Program-made: the position numbers and the translations under genes
NCBI GenBank assembly: GCA_037893245.1
Contig: JBAIAA010000602.1
Location: forward strand, 62,001 to 126,000
Length of the DNA stretch: 64,000 bases
Source: Crossaster papposus
Taxonomy: Eukaryota > Echinodermata > Asteroidea > Velatida > Solasteridae
Direction: 5' to 3'
Part shown: positions 43,017 to 56,400 of the stretch, piece after piece
How the letters are laid out: every line of letters begins with the position of its first letter
Numbering within the stretch: the first letter of the stretch is position 1
The notes under the pieces: model-generated
The model's input: only the letters and a program-made list of their open reading frames with translations
Databases searched by the model: none
Told to the model about the DNA's origin: nothing

Positions 43017-44434
43017 GGGGAGGCTAATCATCCTTACTCGCAGCTGGTGTGCTGAATTGCGAAGGATGCAAGTGACACCAAATGACTTTTCATGTGTCAC
43101 GTCGCATTAAATAACCATTTTTTTCAAAAGAACCTAAAAACAAATGTAAACATTGGTTTTTATGTTGAGTATTTCCTAACGTTTCTAAAAATGTATAGTT
43201 TAGCAAATCTACACAAACAGTGAACGAAACTTTCAATATGTACATTATGAACCTGACTTGGAGGCAAGGGCTTTACACACAAGCCACCCAACCAATCCTA
43301 TCGGCTTGATCTGTTAGCTAAGCTTGATAGAATCCAAGGTATTATATTCCCATCGACCCAGTCCTATCGGCCTGACCTTAGCTAAGCTGGATAGAATCCA
43401 AGGTATTCATATTCCCATCGACCCAATCCTACCGGCCTGACCTAATAGCTAAGCTTGATAGAATCCAAGGTATATCCCAATCGACCCAATCCTATCGGCC
43501 TGAGCTAATAGCTAAGCTGACTAGAATCAACGGTATTCATAACCCCATTGACCCAATCCTATCGGCCTGACCTAATAGCTAAGCTTGATAGAATCCAATG
43601 TATTCATAACCCCATCGACCCAATCCTACCGGCCTGACCTAATAGCTAAGCTGGATAGAATCAACGGTATTCATATAATAATAATAGTAATTGGGGAGGC
43701 TAATCATCCTTACTCGCAGCTGGTGTGCTGAATTGCGAAGGATGCAAGTGACACCCAATGACTTTTCATGTGTCACGTCGCATTAAATAACCATTTATTT
43801 CAAAAGTACCTAAAAACAAATGTAAACATTGGTTTTTATGTTGAGTATTTCCTAACGTTTCTAAAAATGTATAGTTTAGCAAATCTACACAAACAGTGAA
43901 CGAAACTTTCAATATGTACATTATGAACCTGACTTGGAGGCAAGCGCTTTACACACAAGCCACCCAACCAATCCTATCGGCTTGATCTGTTAGCTAAGCT
44001 TGATAGAATCCAAGGTATTATATTCCCATCGACCCAGTCCTATCGGCCTGACCTTAGCTAAGCTGGATAGAATCCAAGGTATTCATATTCCCATCGACCC
44101 AATCCTACCGGCCTGACCTAATAGCTAAGCTGGATAGAATCCAAGGTATATCCCAATCGACCCAATCCTATCGGCCTGAGCTAATGGCTAAGCTGAATAG
44201 AATCAACGGTATTCATAACCCCATTGACCCAATCCTATCGGCCTGACCTAATAGCTAAGCTGGATAGAATCCATGGAAAATCCCAATCGACCCAATCCTA
44301 TCGGCCTGACCTAATAGCTAAGCTTGATAGAATCCATGGTTTTCATAACCCCATCGACCCAATCCTACCGGCCTGACCTAATACATGTAGCTTAGCTGGA
44401 TAGAATCCACGGTATTCATATAATAATAATAATT
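43017..44434 (+). repeat. Proximal satellite, diverged units with 6 and 7 monomers
   Basis: Unit A (43017-43692, 676 bp) has a spacer of about 270 bp and six monomers. Unit B (43693-44434, 742 bp) has the spacer and seven monomers. The spacer starts GGGGAGGCTAATCATCC and ends ACACAAGCCACCC. These units differ from each other and from the distal array at many sites, as expected at the edge of a homogenising array. Confidence 0.92.
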
Positions 44435-47400
44435 GGGGAGGCTAATCATCCTTACTCGCAGCTGGTGTGCTGAATTGCGAAGGATGCAAGTGACACCCAA
44501 TGACTTTTCATGTGTCACGTCACATTAAAGAACCATTTTTTCAAAAGAACCTAAAAACAAATGTAAACATTGGTTTTTATGTTGAGTATTTCCTAACGTT
44601 TCCAAAAATGTATAGTTTAGCAAATCTACACAAACAGTGAACGAAACTTTCAATATGTACATTATGAACCTTACTTGGAGGCAAAGGCTTTACACACAAG
44701 CCACCCAACCCAATCCTATCGGCTTGATCTGTTAGCTAAGCTTGATAGAATCCAAGGTATTATTTTCCATCGACCCAGTCCTATCGGCCTGACCTTAGCT
44801 AAGTTGGATAGAATCCAAGGTATTTATATTCCCATCGACCCAATCCTACCGGCCTGACCTAATAGCTAAGCTGGATAGAATCCATGGAAAATCCCAATCG
44901 ACCCAATCCTATCGGCCTGACCTAATAGCTAAGCTTGATAGAATCCATGGTTTTCATAACCCCATCGACCCAATCCTACCGGCCTGACCTAATAGCTAAG
45001 CTGGATAGAATCCACGGTATTCATATAATAATAATAATTGGGGAGGCTAATCATCCTTACTCGCAGCTGGTGTGCTGAATTGCGAAGGATGCAAGTGACA
45101 CCCAATGACTTTTCATGTGTCACGTCACATTAAAGAACCATTTTTTCAAAAGAACCTAAAAACAAATGTAAACATTGGTTTTTATGTTGAGTATTTCCTA
45201 ACGTTTCCAAAAATGTATAGTTTAGCAAATCTACACAAACAGTGAACGAAACTTTCAATATGTACATTATGAACCTTACTTGGAGGCAAAGGCTTTACAC
45301 ACAAGCCACCCAACCCAATCCTATCGGCTTGATCTGTTAGCTAAGCTTGATAGAATCCAAGGTATTATATTCCCATCGACCCAGTCCTATCGGCCTGACC
45401 TTAGCTAAGTTGGATAGAATCCAAGGTATTTATATTCCCATCGACCCAATCCTACCGGCCTGACCTAATAGCTAAGCTGGATAGAATCCATGGAAAATCC
45501 CAATCGACCCAATCCTATCGGCCTGACCTAATAGCTAAGCTTGATAGAATCCATGGTTTTCATAACCCCATCGACCCAATCCTACCGGCCTGACCTAATA
45601 GCTAAGCTGGATAGAATCCACGGTATTCATATAATAATAATAATTGGGGAGGCTAATCATCCTTACTCGCAGCTGGTGTGCTGAATTGCGAAGGATGCAA
45701 GTGACACCCAATGACTTTTCATGTGTCACGTCACATTAAAGAACCATTTTTTCAAAAGAACCTAAAAACAAACGTAAACATTGGTTTTTATGTTGAGTAT
45801 TTCCTAACGTTTCCAAAAATGTATAGTTTAGCAAATCTACACAAACAGTGAACGAAACTTTCAATATGTACATTATGAACCTTACTTGGAGGCAAAGGCT
45901 TTACACACAAGCCACCCAACCCAATCCTATCGGCTTGATCTGTTAGCTAAGCTTGATAGAATCCAAGGTATTATATTCCCATCGACCCAGTCCTATCGGC
46001 CTGACCTTAGCTAAGTTGGATAGAATCCAAGGTATTTATATTCCCATCGACCCAATCCTACCGGCCTGACCTAATAGCTAAGCTGGATAGAATCCATGGA
46101 AAATCCCAATCGACCCAATCCTATCGGCCTGACCTAATAGCTAAGCTTGATAGAATCCATGGTTTTCATAACCCCATCGACCCAATCCTACCGGCCTGAC
46201 CTAATAGCTAAGCTGGATAGAATCCACGGTATTCATATAATAATAATAATTGGGGAGGCTAATCATCCTTACTCGCAGCTGGTGTGCTGAATTGCGAAGG
46301 ATGCAAGTGACACCCAATGACTTTTCATGTGTCACGTCACATTAAAGAACCATTTTTTCAAAAGAACCTAAAAACAAATGTAAACATTGGTTTTTATGTT
46401 GAGTATTTCCTAACGTTTCCAAAAATGTATAGTTTAGCAAATCTACACAAACAGTGAACGAAACTTTCAATATGTACATTATGAACCTTACTTGGAGGCA
46501 AAGGCTTTACACACAAGCCACCCAACCCAATCCTATCGGCTTGATCTGTTAGCTAAGCTTGATAGAATCCAAGGTATTATATTCCCATCGACCCAGTCCT
46601 ATCGGCCTGACCTTAGCTAAGTTGGATAGAATCCAAGGTATTTATATTCCCATCGACCCAATCCTACCGGCCTGACCTAATAGCTAAGCTGGATAGAATC
46701 CATGGAAAATCCCAATCGACCCAATCCTATCGGCCTGACCTAATAGCTAAGCTTGATAGAATCCATGGTTTTCATAACCCCATCGACCCAATCCTACCGG
46801 CCTGACCTAATAGCTAAGCTGGATAGAATCCACGGTATTCATATAATAATAATAATTGGGGAGGCTAATCATCCTTACTCGCAGCTGGTGTGCTGAATTG
46901 CGAAGGATGCAAGTGACACCCAATGACTTTTCATGTGTCACGTCACATTAAAGAACCATTTTTTCAAAAGAACCTAAAAACAAATGTAAACATTGGTTTT
47001 TATGTTGAGTATTTCCTAACGTTTCCAAAAATGTATAGTTTAGCAAATCTACACAAACAGTGAACGAAACTTTCAATATGTACATTATGAACCTTACTTG
47101 GAGGCAAAGGCTTTACACACAAGCCACCCAACCCAATCCTATCGGCTTGATCTGTTAGCTAAGCTTGATAGAATCCAAGGTATTATATTCCCATCGACCC
47201 AGTCCTATCGGCCTGACCTTAGCTAAGTTGGATAGAATCCAAGGTATTTATATTCCCATCGACCCAATCCTACCGGCCTGACCTAATGGCTAAGCTGGAT
47301 AGAATCCATGGAAAATCCCAATCGACCCAATCCTATCGGCCTGACCTAATAGCTAAGCTTGATAGAATCCATGGTTTTCATAACCCCATCGACCCAATCC

Positions 47401-50400
47401 TACCGGCCTGACCTAATAGCTTAGCTGGATAGAATCCACGGTATTCATATAATAATAATAATTGGGGAGGCTAATCATCCTTACTCGCAGCTGGTGTGCT
47501 GAATTGCGAAGGATGCAAGTGACACCCAATGACTTCATGTGTCACGTCACATTAAAGAACCATTTTTTCAAAAGAACCTAAAAACAAACGTAAACATTGG
47601 TTTTTATGTTGAGTATTTCCTAACGTTTCCAAAAATGTATAGTTTAGCAAATCTACACAAACAGTGAACGAAACTTTCAATATGTACATTATGAACCTTA
47701 CTTGGAGGCAAAGGCTTTACACACAAGCCACCCAACCCAATCCTATCGGCTTGATCTGTTAGCTAAGCTTGATAGAATCCAAGGTATTATATTCCCATCG
47801 ACCCAGTCCTATCGGCCTGACCTTAGCTAAGTTGGATAGAATCCAAGGTATTTATATTCCCATCGACCCAATCCTACCGGCCTGACCTAATAGCTAAGCT
47901 GGATAGAATCCATGGAAAATCCCAATCGACCCAATCCTATCGGCCTGACCTAATAGCTAAGCTTGATAGAATCCATGGTTTTCATAACCCCATCGACCCA
48001 ATCCTACCGGCCTGACCTAATAGCTAAGCTGGATAGAATCCACGGTATTCATATAATAATAATAATTGGGGAGGCTAATCATCCTTACTCGCAGCTGGTG
48101 TGCTGAATTGCGAAGGATGCAAGTGACACCCAATGACTTTTCATGTGTCACGTCACATTAAAGAACCATTTTTTCAAAAGAACCTAAAAACAAATGTAAA
48201 CATTGGTTTTTATGTTGAGTATTTCCTAACGTTTCCAAAAATGTATAGTTTAGCAAATCTACACAAACAGTGAACGAAACTTTCAATATGTACATTATGA
48301 ACCTTACTTGGAGGCAAAGGCTTTACACACAAGCCACCCAACCCAATCCTATCGGCTTGATCTGTTAGCTAAGCTTGATAGAATCCAAGGTATTATATTC
48401 CCATCGACCCAGTCCTATCGGCCTGACCTTAGCTAAGTTGGATAGAATCCAAGGTATTTATATTCCCATCGACCCAATCCTACCGGCCTGACCTAATAGC
48501 TAAGCTGGATAGAATCCATGGAAAATCCCAATCGACCCAATCCTATCGGCCTGACCTAATAGCTAAGCTTGATAGAATCCATGGTTTTCATAACCCCATC
48601 GACCCAATCCTACCGGCCTGACCTAATAGCTAAGCTGGATAGAATCCACGGTATTCATATAATAATAATAATTGGGGAGGCTAATCATCCTTACTCGCAG
48701 CTGGTGTGCTGAATTGCGAAGGATGCAAGTGACACCCAATGACTTTTCATGTGTCACGTCACATTAAAGAACCATTTTTTCAAAAGAACCTAAAAACAAA
48801 TGTAAACATTGGTTTTTATGTTGAGTATTTCCTAACGTTTCCAAAAATGTATAGTTTAGCAAATCTACACAAACAGTGAACGAAACTTTCAATATGTACA
48901 TTATGAACCTTACTTGGAGGCAAAGGCTTTACACACAAGCCACCCAACCCAATCCTATCGGCTTGATCTGTTAGCTAAGCTTGATAGAATCCAAGGTATT
49001 ATATTCCCATCGACCCAGTCCTATCGGCCTGACCTTAGCTAAGTTGGATAGAATCCAAGGTATTTATATTCCCATCGACCCAATCCTACCGGCCTGACCT
49101 AATGGCTAAGCTGGATAGAATCCATGGAAAATCCCAATCGACCCAATCCTATCGGCCTGACCTAATAGCTAAGCTTGATAGAATCCATGGTTTTCATAAC
49201 CCCATCGACCCAATCCTACCGGCCTGACCTAATAGCTTAGCTGGATAGAATCCACGGTATTCATATAATAATAATAATTGGGGAGGCTAATCATCCTTAC
49301 TCGCAGCTGGTGTGCTGAATTGCGAAGGATGCAAGTGACACCCAATGACTTCATGTGTCACGTCACATTAAAGAACCATTTTTTCAAAAGAACCTAAAAA
49401 CAAATGTAAACATTGGTTTTTATGTTGAGTATTTCCTAACGTTTCCAAAAATGTATAGTTTAGCAAATCTACACAAACAGTGAACGAAACTTTCAATATG
49501 TACATTATGAACCTTACTTGGAGGCAAAGGCTTTACACACAAGCCACCCAACCCAATCCTATCGGCTTGATCTGTTAGCTAAGCTTGATAGAATCCAAGG
49601 TATTATATTCCCATCGACCCAGTCCTATCGGCCTGACCTTAGCTAAGTTGGATAGAATCCAAGGTATTTATATTCCCATCGACCCAATCCTACCGGCCTG
49701 ACCTAATAGCTAAGCTGGATAGAATCCATGGAAAATCCCAATCGACCCAATCCTATCGGCCTGACCTAATAGCTAAGCTTGATAGAATCCATGGTTTTCA
49801 TAACCCCATCGACCCAATCCTACCGGCCTGACCTAATAGCTAAGCTGGATAGAATCCACGGTATTCATATAATAATAATAATTGGGGAGGCTAATCATCC
49901 TTACTCGCAGCTGGTGTGCTGAATTGCGAAGGATGCAAGTGACACCCAATGACTTTTCATGTGTCACGTCACATTAAAGAACCATTTTTTCAAAAGAACC
50001 TAAAAACAAATGTAAACATTGGTTTTTATGTTGAGTATTTCCTAACGTTTCCAAAAATGTATAGTTTAGCAAATCTACACAAACAGTGAACGAAACTTTC
50101 AATATGTACATTATGAACCTTACTTGGAGGCAAAGGCTTTACACACAAGCCACCCAACCCAATCCTATCGGCTTGATCTGTTAGCTAAGCTTGATAGAAT
50201 CCAAGGTATTATATTCCCATCGACCCAGTCCTATCGGCCTGACCTTAGCTAAGTTGGATAGAATCCAAGGTATTTATATTCCCATCGACCCAATCCTACC
50301 GGCCTGACCTAATAGCTAAGCTGGATAGAATCCATGGAAAATCCCAATCGACCCAATCCTATCGGCCTGACCTAATAGCTAAGCTTGATAGAATCCATGG

Positions 50401-53400
50401 TTTTCATAACCCCATCGACCCAATCCTACCGGCCTGACCTAATAGCTAAGCTGGATAGAATCCACGGTATTCATATAATAATAATAATTGGGGAGGCTAA
50501 TCATCCTTACTCGCAGCTGGTGTGCTGAATTGCGAAGGATGCAAGTGACACCCAATGACTTTTCATGTGTCACGTCACATTAAAGAACCATTTTTTCAAA
50601 AGAACCTAAAAACAAATGTAAACATTGGTTTTTATGTTGAGTATTTCCTAACGTTTCCAAAAATGTATAGTTTAGCAAATCTACACAAACAGTGAACGAA
50701 ACTTTCAATATGTACATTATGAACCTTACTTGGAGGCAAAGGCTTTACACACAAGCCACCCAACCCAATCCTATCGGCTTGATCTGTTAGCTAAGCTTGA
50801 TAGAATCCAAGGTATTATATTCCCATCGACCCAGTCCTATCGGCCTGACCTTAGCTAAGTTGGATAGAATCCAAGGTATTTATATTCCCATCGACCCAAT
50901 CCTACCGGCCTGACCTAATAGCTAAGCTGGATAGAATCCATGGAAAATCCCAATCGACCCAATCCTATCGGCCTGACCTAATAGCTAAGCTTGATAGAAT
51001 CCATGGTTTTCATAACCCCATCGACCCAATCCTACCGGCCTGACCTAATAGCTAAGCTGGATAGAATCCACGGTATTCATATAATAATAATAATTGGGGA
51101 GGCTAATCATCCTTACTCGCAGCTGGTGTGCTGAATTGCGAAGGATGCAAGTGACACCCAATGACTTTTCATGTGTCACGTCACATTAAAGAACCATTTT
51201 TTCAAAAGAACCTAAAAACAAATGTAAACATTGGTTTTTATGTTGAGTATTTCCTAACGTTTCCAAAAATGTATAGTTTAGCAAATCTACACAAACAGTG
51301 AACGAAACTTTCAATATGTACATTATGAACCTTACTTGGAGGCAAAGGCTTTACACACAAGCCACCCAACCCAATCCTATCGGCTTGATCTGTTAGCTAA
51401 GCTTGATAGAATCCAAGGTATTATATTCCCATCGACCCAGTCCTATCGGCCTGACCTTAGCTAAGTTGGATAGAATCCAAGGTATTTATATTTCCATCGA
51501 CCCAATCCTACCGGCCTGACCTAATAGCTAAGCTGGATAGAATCCATGGAAAATCCCAATCGACCCAATCCTATCGGCCTGACCTAATAGCTAAGCTTGA
51601 TAGAATCCATGGTTTTTATAACCCCATCGACCCAATCCTACCGGCCTGACCTAATAGCTAAGCTGGATAGAATCCACGGTATTCATATAATAATAATAAT
51701 TGGGGAGGCTAATCATCCTTACTCGCAGCTGGTGTGCTGAATTGCGAAGGATGCAAGTGACACCCAATGACTTTTCATGTGTCACGTCACATTAAAGAAC
51801 CATTTTTTCAAAAGAACCTAAAAACAAATGTAAACATTGGTTTTTATGTTGAGTATTTCCTAACGTTTCCAAAAATGTATAGTTTAGCAAATCTACACAA
51901 ACAGTGAACGAAACTTTCAATATGTACATTATGAACCTTACTTGGAGGCAAAGGCTTTACACACAAGCCACCCAACCCAATCCTATCGGCTTGATCTGTT
52001 AGCTAAGCTTGATAGAATCCAAGGTATTATATTCCCATCGACCCAGTCCTATCGGCCTGACCTTAGCTAAGTTGGATAGAATCCAAGGTATTTATATTCC
52101 CATCGACCCAATCCTACCGGCCTGACCTAATAGCTAAGCTGGATAGAATCCATGGAAAATCCCAATCGACCCAATCCTATCGGCCTGACCTAATAGCTAA
52201 GCTTGATAGAATCCATGGTTTTCATAACCCCATCGACCCAATCCTACCGGCCTGACCTAATAGCTAAGCTGGATAGAATCCACGGTATTCATATAATAAT
52301 AATAATTGGGGAGGCTAATCATCCTTACTCGCAGCTGGTGTGCTGAATTGCGAAGGATGCAAGTGACACCCAATGACTTTTCATGTGTCACGTCACATTA
52401 AAGAACCATTTTTTCAAAAGAACCTAAAAACAAATGTAAACATTGGTTTTTATGTTGAGTATTTCCTAACGTTTCCAAAAATGTATAGTTTAGCAAATCT
52501 ACACAAACAGTGAACAAAACTTTCAATATGTACATTATGAACCTTACTTGGAGGCAAAGGCTTTACACACAAGCCACCCAACCCAATCCTATCGGCTTGA
52601 TCTGTTAGCTAAGCTTGATAGAATCCAAGGTATTATATTCCCATCGACCCAGTCCTATCGGCCTGACCTTAGCTAAGTTGGATAGAATCCAAGGTATTTA
52701 TATTCCCATCGACCCAATCCTACCGGCCTGACCTAATAGCTAAGCTGGATAGAATCCATGGAAAATCCCAATCGACCCAATCCTATCGGCCTGACCTAAT
52801 AGCTAAGCTTGATAGAATCCATGGTTTTCATAACCCCATCGACCCAATCCTACCGGCCTGACCTAATAGCTAAGCTGGATAGAATCCACGGTATTCATAT
52901 AATAATAATAATAATTGGGGAGGCTAATCATCCTTACTCGCAGCTGGTGTGCTGAATTGCGAAGGATGCAAGTGACACCCAATGACTTTTCATGTGTCAC
53001 GTCACATTAAAGAACCATTTTTTCAAAAGAACCTAAAAACAAATGTAAACATTGGTTTTTATGTTGAGTATTTCCTAACGTTTCCAAAAATGTATAGTTT
53101 AGCAAATCTACACAAACAGTGAACGAAACTTTCAATATGTACATTATGAACCTTACTTGGAGGCAAAGGCTTTACACACAAGCCACCCAACCCAATCCTA
53201 TCGGCTTGATCTGTTAGCTAAGCTTGATAGAATCCAAGGTATTATATTCCCATCGACCCAGTCCTATCGGCCTGACCTTAGCTAAGTTGGATAGAATCCA
53301 AGGTATTTATATTCCCATCGACCCAATCCTACCGGCCTGACCTAATAGCTAAGCTGGATAGAATCCATGGAAAATCCCAATCGACCCAATCCTATCGGCC

Positions 53401-56400
53401 TGACCTAATAGCTAAGCTTGATAGAATCCATGGTTTTCATAACCCCATCGACCCAATCCTACCGGCCTGACCTAATAGCTAAGCTGGATAGAATCCACGG
53501 TATTCATATAATAATAATAATTGGGGAGGCTAATCATCCTTACTCGCAGCTGGTGTGCTGAATTGCGAAGGATGCAAGTGACACCCAATGACTTTTCATG
53601 TGTCACGTCACATTAAAGAACCATTTTTTCAAAAGAACCTAAAAACAAATGTAAACATTGGTTTTTATGTTTAGTATTTCCTAACGTAACGTTTCCAAAA
53701 TGTTATAGTTTAGCCAAATTCTACACTACACACAGTGAACGAAACTTTCAATCATGTACATTATGAACCCTTACTTGGAAGGCAAAGGCTTTACACACAA
53801 GCCACCCAACCCAATCCTATCGGCTTGATCTGTTAGCTAAGCTTGATAGAATCCAAGGTATTATATTCCCATCGACCCAGTCCTATCGGCCTGACCTTAG
53901 CTAAGTTGGATAGAATCCAAGGTATTTATATTCCCATCGACCCAATCCTACCGGCCTGACCTAATAGCTAAGCTGGATAGAATCCATGGAAAATCCCAAT
54001 CGACCCAATCCTATCGGCCTGACCTAATAGCTAAGCTTGATAGAATCCATGGTTTTCATAACCCCATCGACCCAATCCTACCGGCCTGACCTAATAGCTA
54101 AGCTGGATAGAATCCACGGTATTCATATAATAATAATAATTGGGGAGGCTAATCATCCTTACTCGCAGCTGGTGTGCTGAATTGCGAAGGATGCAAGTGA
54201 CACCCAATGACTTTTCATGTGTCACGTCACATTAAAGAACCATTTTTTCAAAAGAACCTAAAAACAAATGTAAACATTGGTTTTTATGTTGAGTATTTCC
54301 TAACGTTTCCAAAAATGTATAGTTTAGCAAATCTACACAAACAGTGAACGAAACTTTCAATATGTACATTATGAACCTTACTTGGAGGCAAAGGCTTTAC
54401 ACACAAGCCACCCAACCCAATCCTATCGGCTTGATCTGTTAGCTAAGCTTGATAGAATCCAAGGTATTATATTCCCATCGACCCAGTCCTATCGGCCTGA
54501 CCTTAGCTAAGTTGGATAGAATCCAAGGTATTTATATTCCCATCGACCCAATCCTACCGGCCTGACCTAATAGCTAAGCTGGATAGAATCCATGGAAAAT
54601 CCCAATCGACCCAATCCTATCGGCCTGACCTAATAGCTAAGCTTGATAGAATCCATGGTTTTCATAACCCCATCGACCCAATCCTACCGGCCTGACCTAA
54701 TAGCTAAGCTGGATAGAATCCACGGTATTCATATAATAATAATAATTGGGGAGGCTAATCATCCTTACTCGCAGCTGGTGTGCTGAATTGCGAAGGATGC
54801 AAGTGACACCCAATGACTTTTCATGTGTCACGTCACATTAAAGAACCATTTTTTCAAAAGAACCTAAAAACAAATGTAAACATTGGTTTTTATGTTGAGT
54901 ATTTCCTAACGTTTCCAAAAATGTATAGTTTAGCAAATCTACACAAACAGTGAACGAAACTTTCAATATGTACATTATGAACCTTACTTGGAGGCAAAGG
55001 CTTTACACACAAGCCACCCAACCCAATCCTATCGGCTTGATCTGTTAGCTAAGCTTGATAGAATCCAAGGTATTATATTCCCATCGACCCAGTCCTATCG
55101 GCCTGACCTTAGCTAAGTTGGATAGAATCCAAGGTATTTATATTCCCATCGACCCAATCCTACCGGCCTGACCTAATAGCTAAGCTGGATAGAATCCATG
55201 GAAAATCCCAATCGACCCAATCCTATCGGCCTGACCTAATAGCTAAGCTTGATAGAATCCATGGTTTTCATAACCCCATCGACCCAATCCTACCGGCCTG
55301 ACCTAATAGCTAAGCTGGATAGAATCCACGGTATTCATATAATAATAATAATTGGGGAGGCTAATCATCCTTACTCGCAGCTGGTGTGCTGAATTGCGAA
55401 GGATGCAAGTGACACCCAATGACTTTTCATGTGTCACGTCACATTAAAGAACCATTTTTTCAAAAGAACCTAAAAACAAATGTAAACATTGGTTTTTATG
55501 TTGAGTATTTCCTAACGTTTCCAAAAATGTATAGTTTAGCAAATCTACACAAACAGTGAACGAAACTTTCAATATGTACATTATGAACCTTACTTGGAGG
55601 CAAAGGCTTTACACACAAGCCACCCAACCCAATCCTATCGGCTTGATCTGTTAGCTAAGCTTGATAGAATCCAAGGTATTATATTCCCATCGACCCAGTC
55701 CTATCGGCCTGACCTTAGCTAAGTTGGATAGAATCCAAGGTATTTATATTCCCATCGACCCAATCCTACCGGCCTGACCTAATAGCTAAGCTGGATAGAA
55801 TCCATGGAAAATCCCAATCGACCCAATCCTATCGGCCTGACCTAATAGCTAAGCTTGATAGAATCCATGGTTTTCATAACCCCATCGACCCAATCCTACC
55901 GGCCTGACCTAATAGCTAAGCTGGATAGAATCCACGGTATTCATATAATAATAATAATTGGGGAGGCTAATCATCCTTACTCGCAGCTGGTGTGCTGAAT
56001 TGCGAAGGATGCAAGTGACACCCAATGACTTTTCATGTGTCACGTCACATTAAAGAACCATTTTTTCAAAAGAACCTAAAAACAAATGTAAACATTGGTT
56101 TTTATGTTGAGTATTTCCTAACGTTTCCAAAAATGTATAGTTTAGCAAATCTACACAAACAGTGAACGAAACTTTCAATATGTACATTATGAACCTTACT
56201 TGGAGGCAAAGGCTTTACACACAAGCCACCCAACCCAATCCTATCGGCTTGATCTGTTAGCTAAGCTTGATAGAATCCAAGGTATTATATTCCCATCGAC
56301 CCAGTCCTATCGGCCTGACCTTAGCTAAGTTGGATAGAATCCAAGGTATTTATATTCCCATCGACCCAATCCTACCGGCCTGACCTAATAGCTAAGCTGG

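Noticed and set aside
44675-44857. Open frame in the satellite reading TRMO-like peptides
   Set aside because: It is a chance join of two exon-derived monomers, not a gene; reported instead as evidence for satellite origin.
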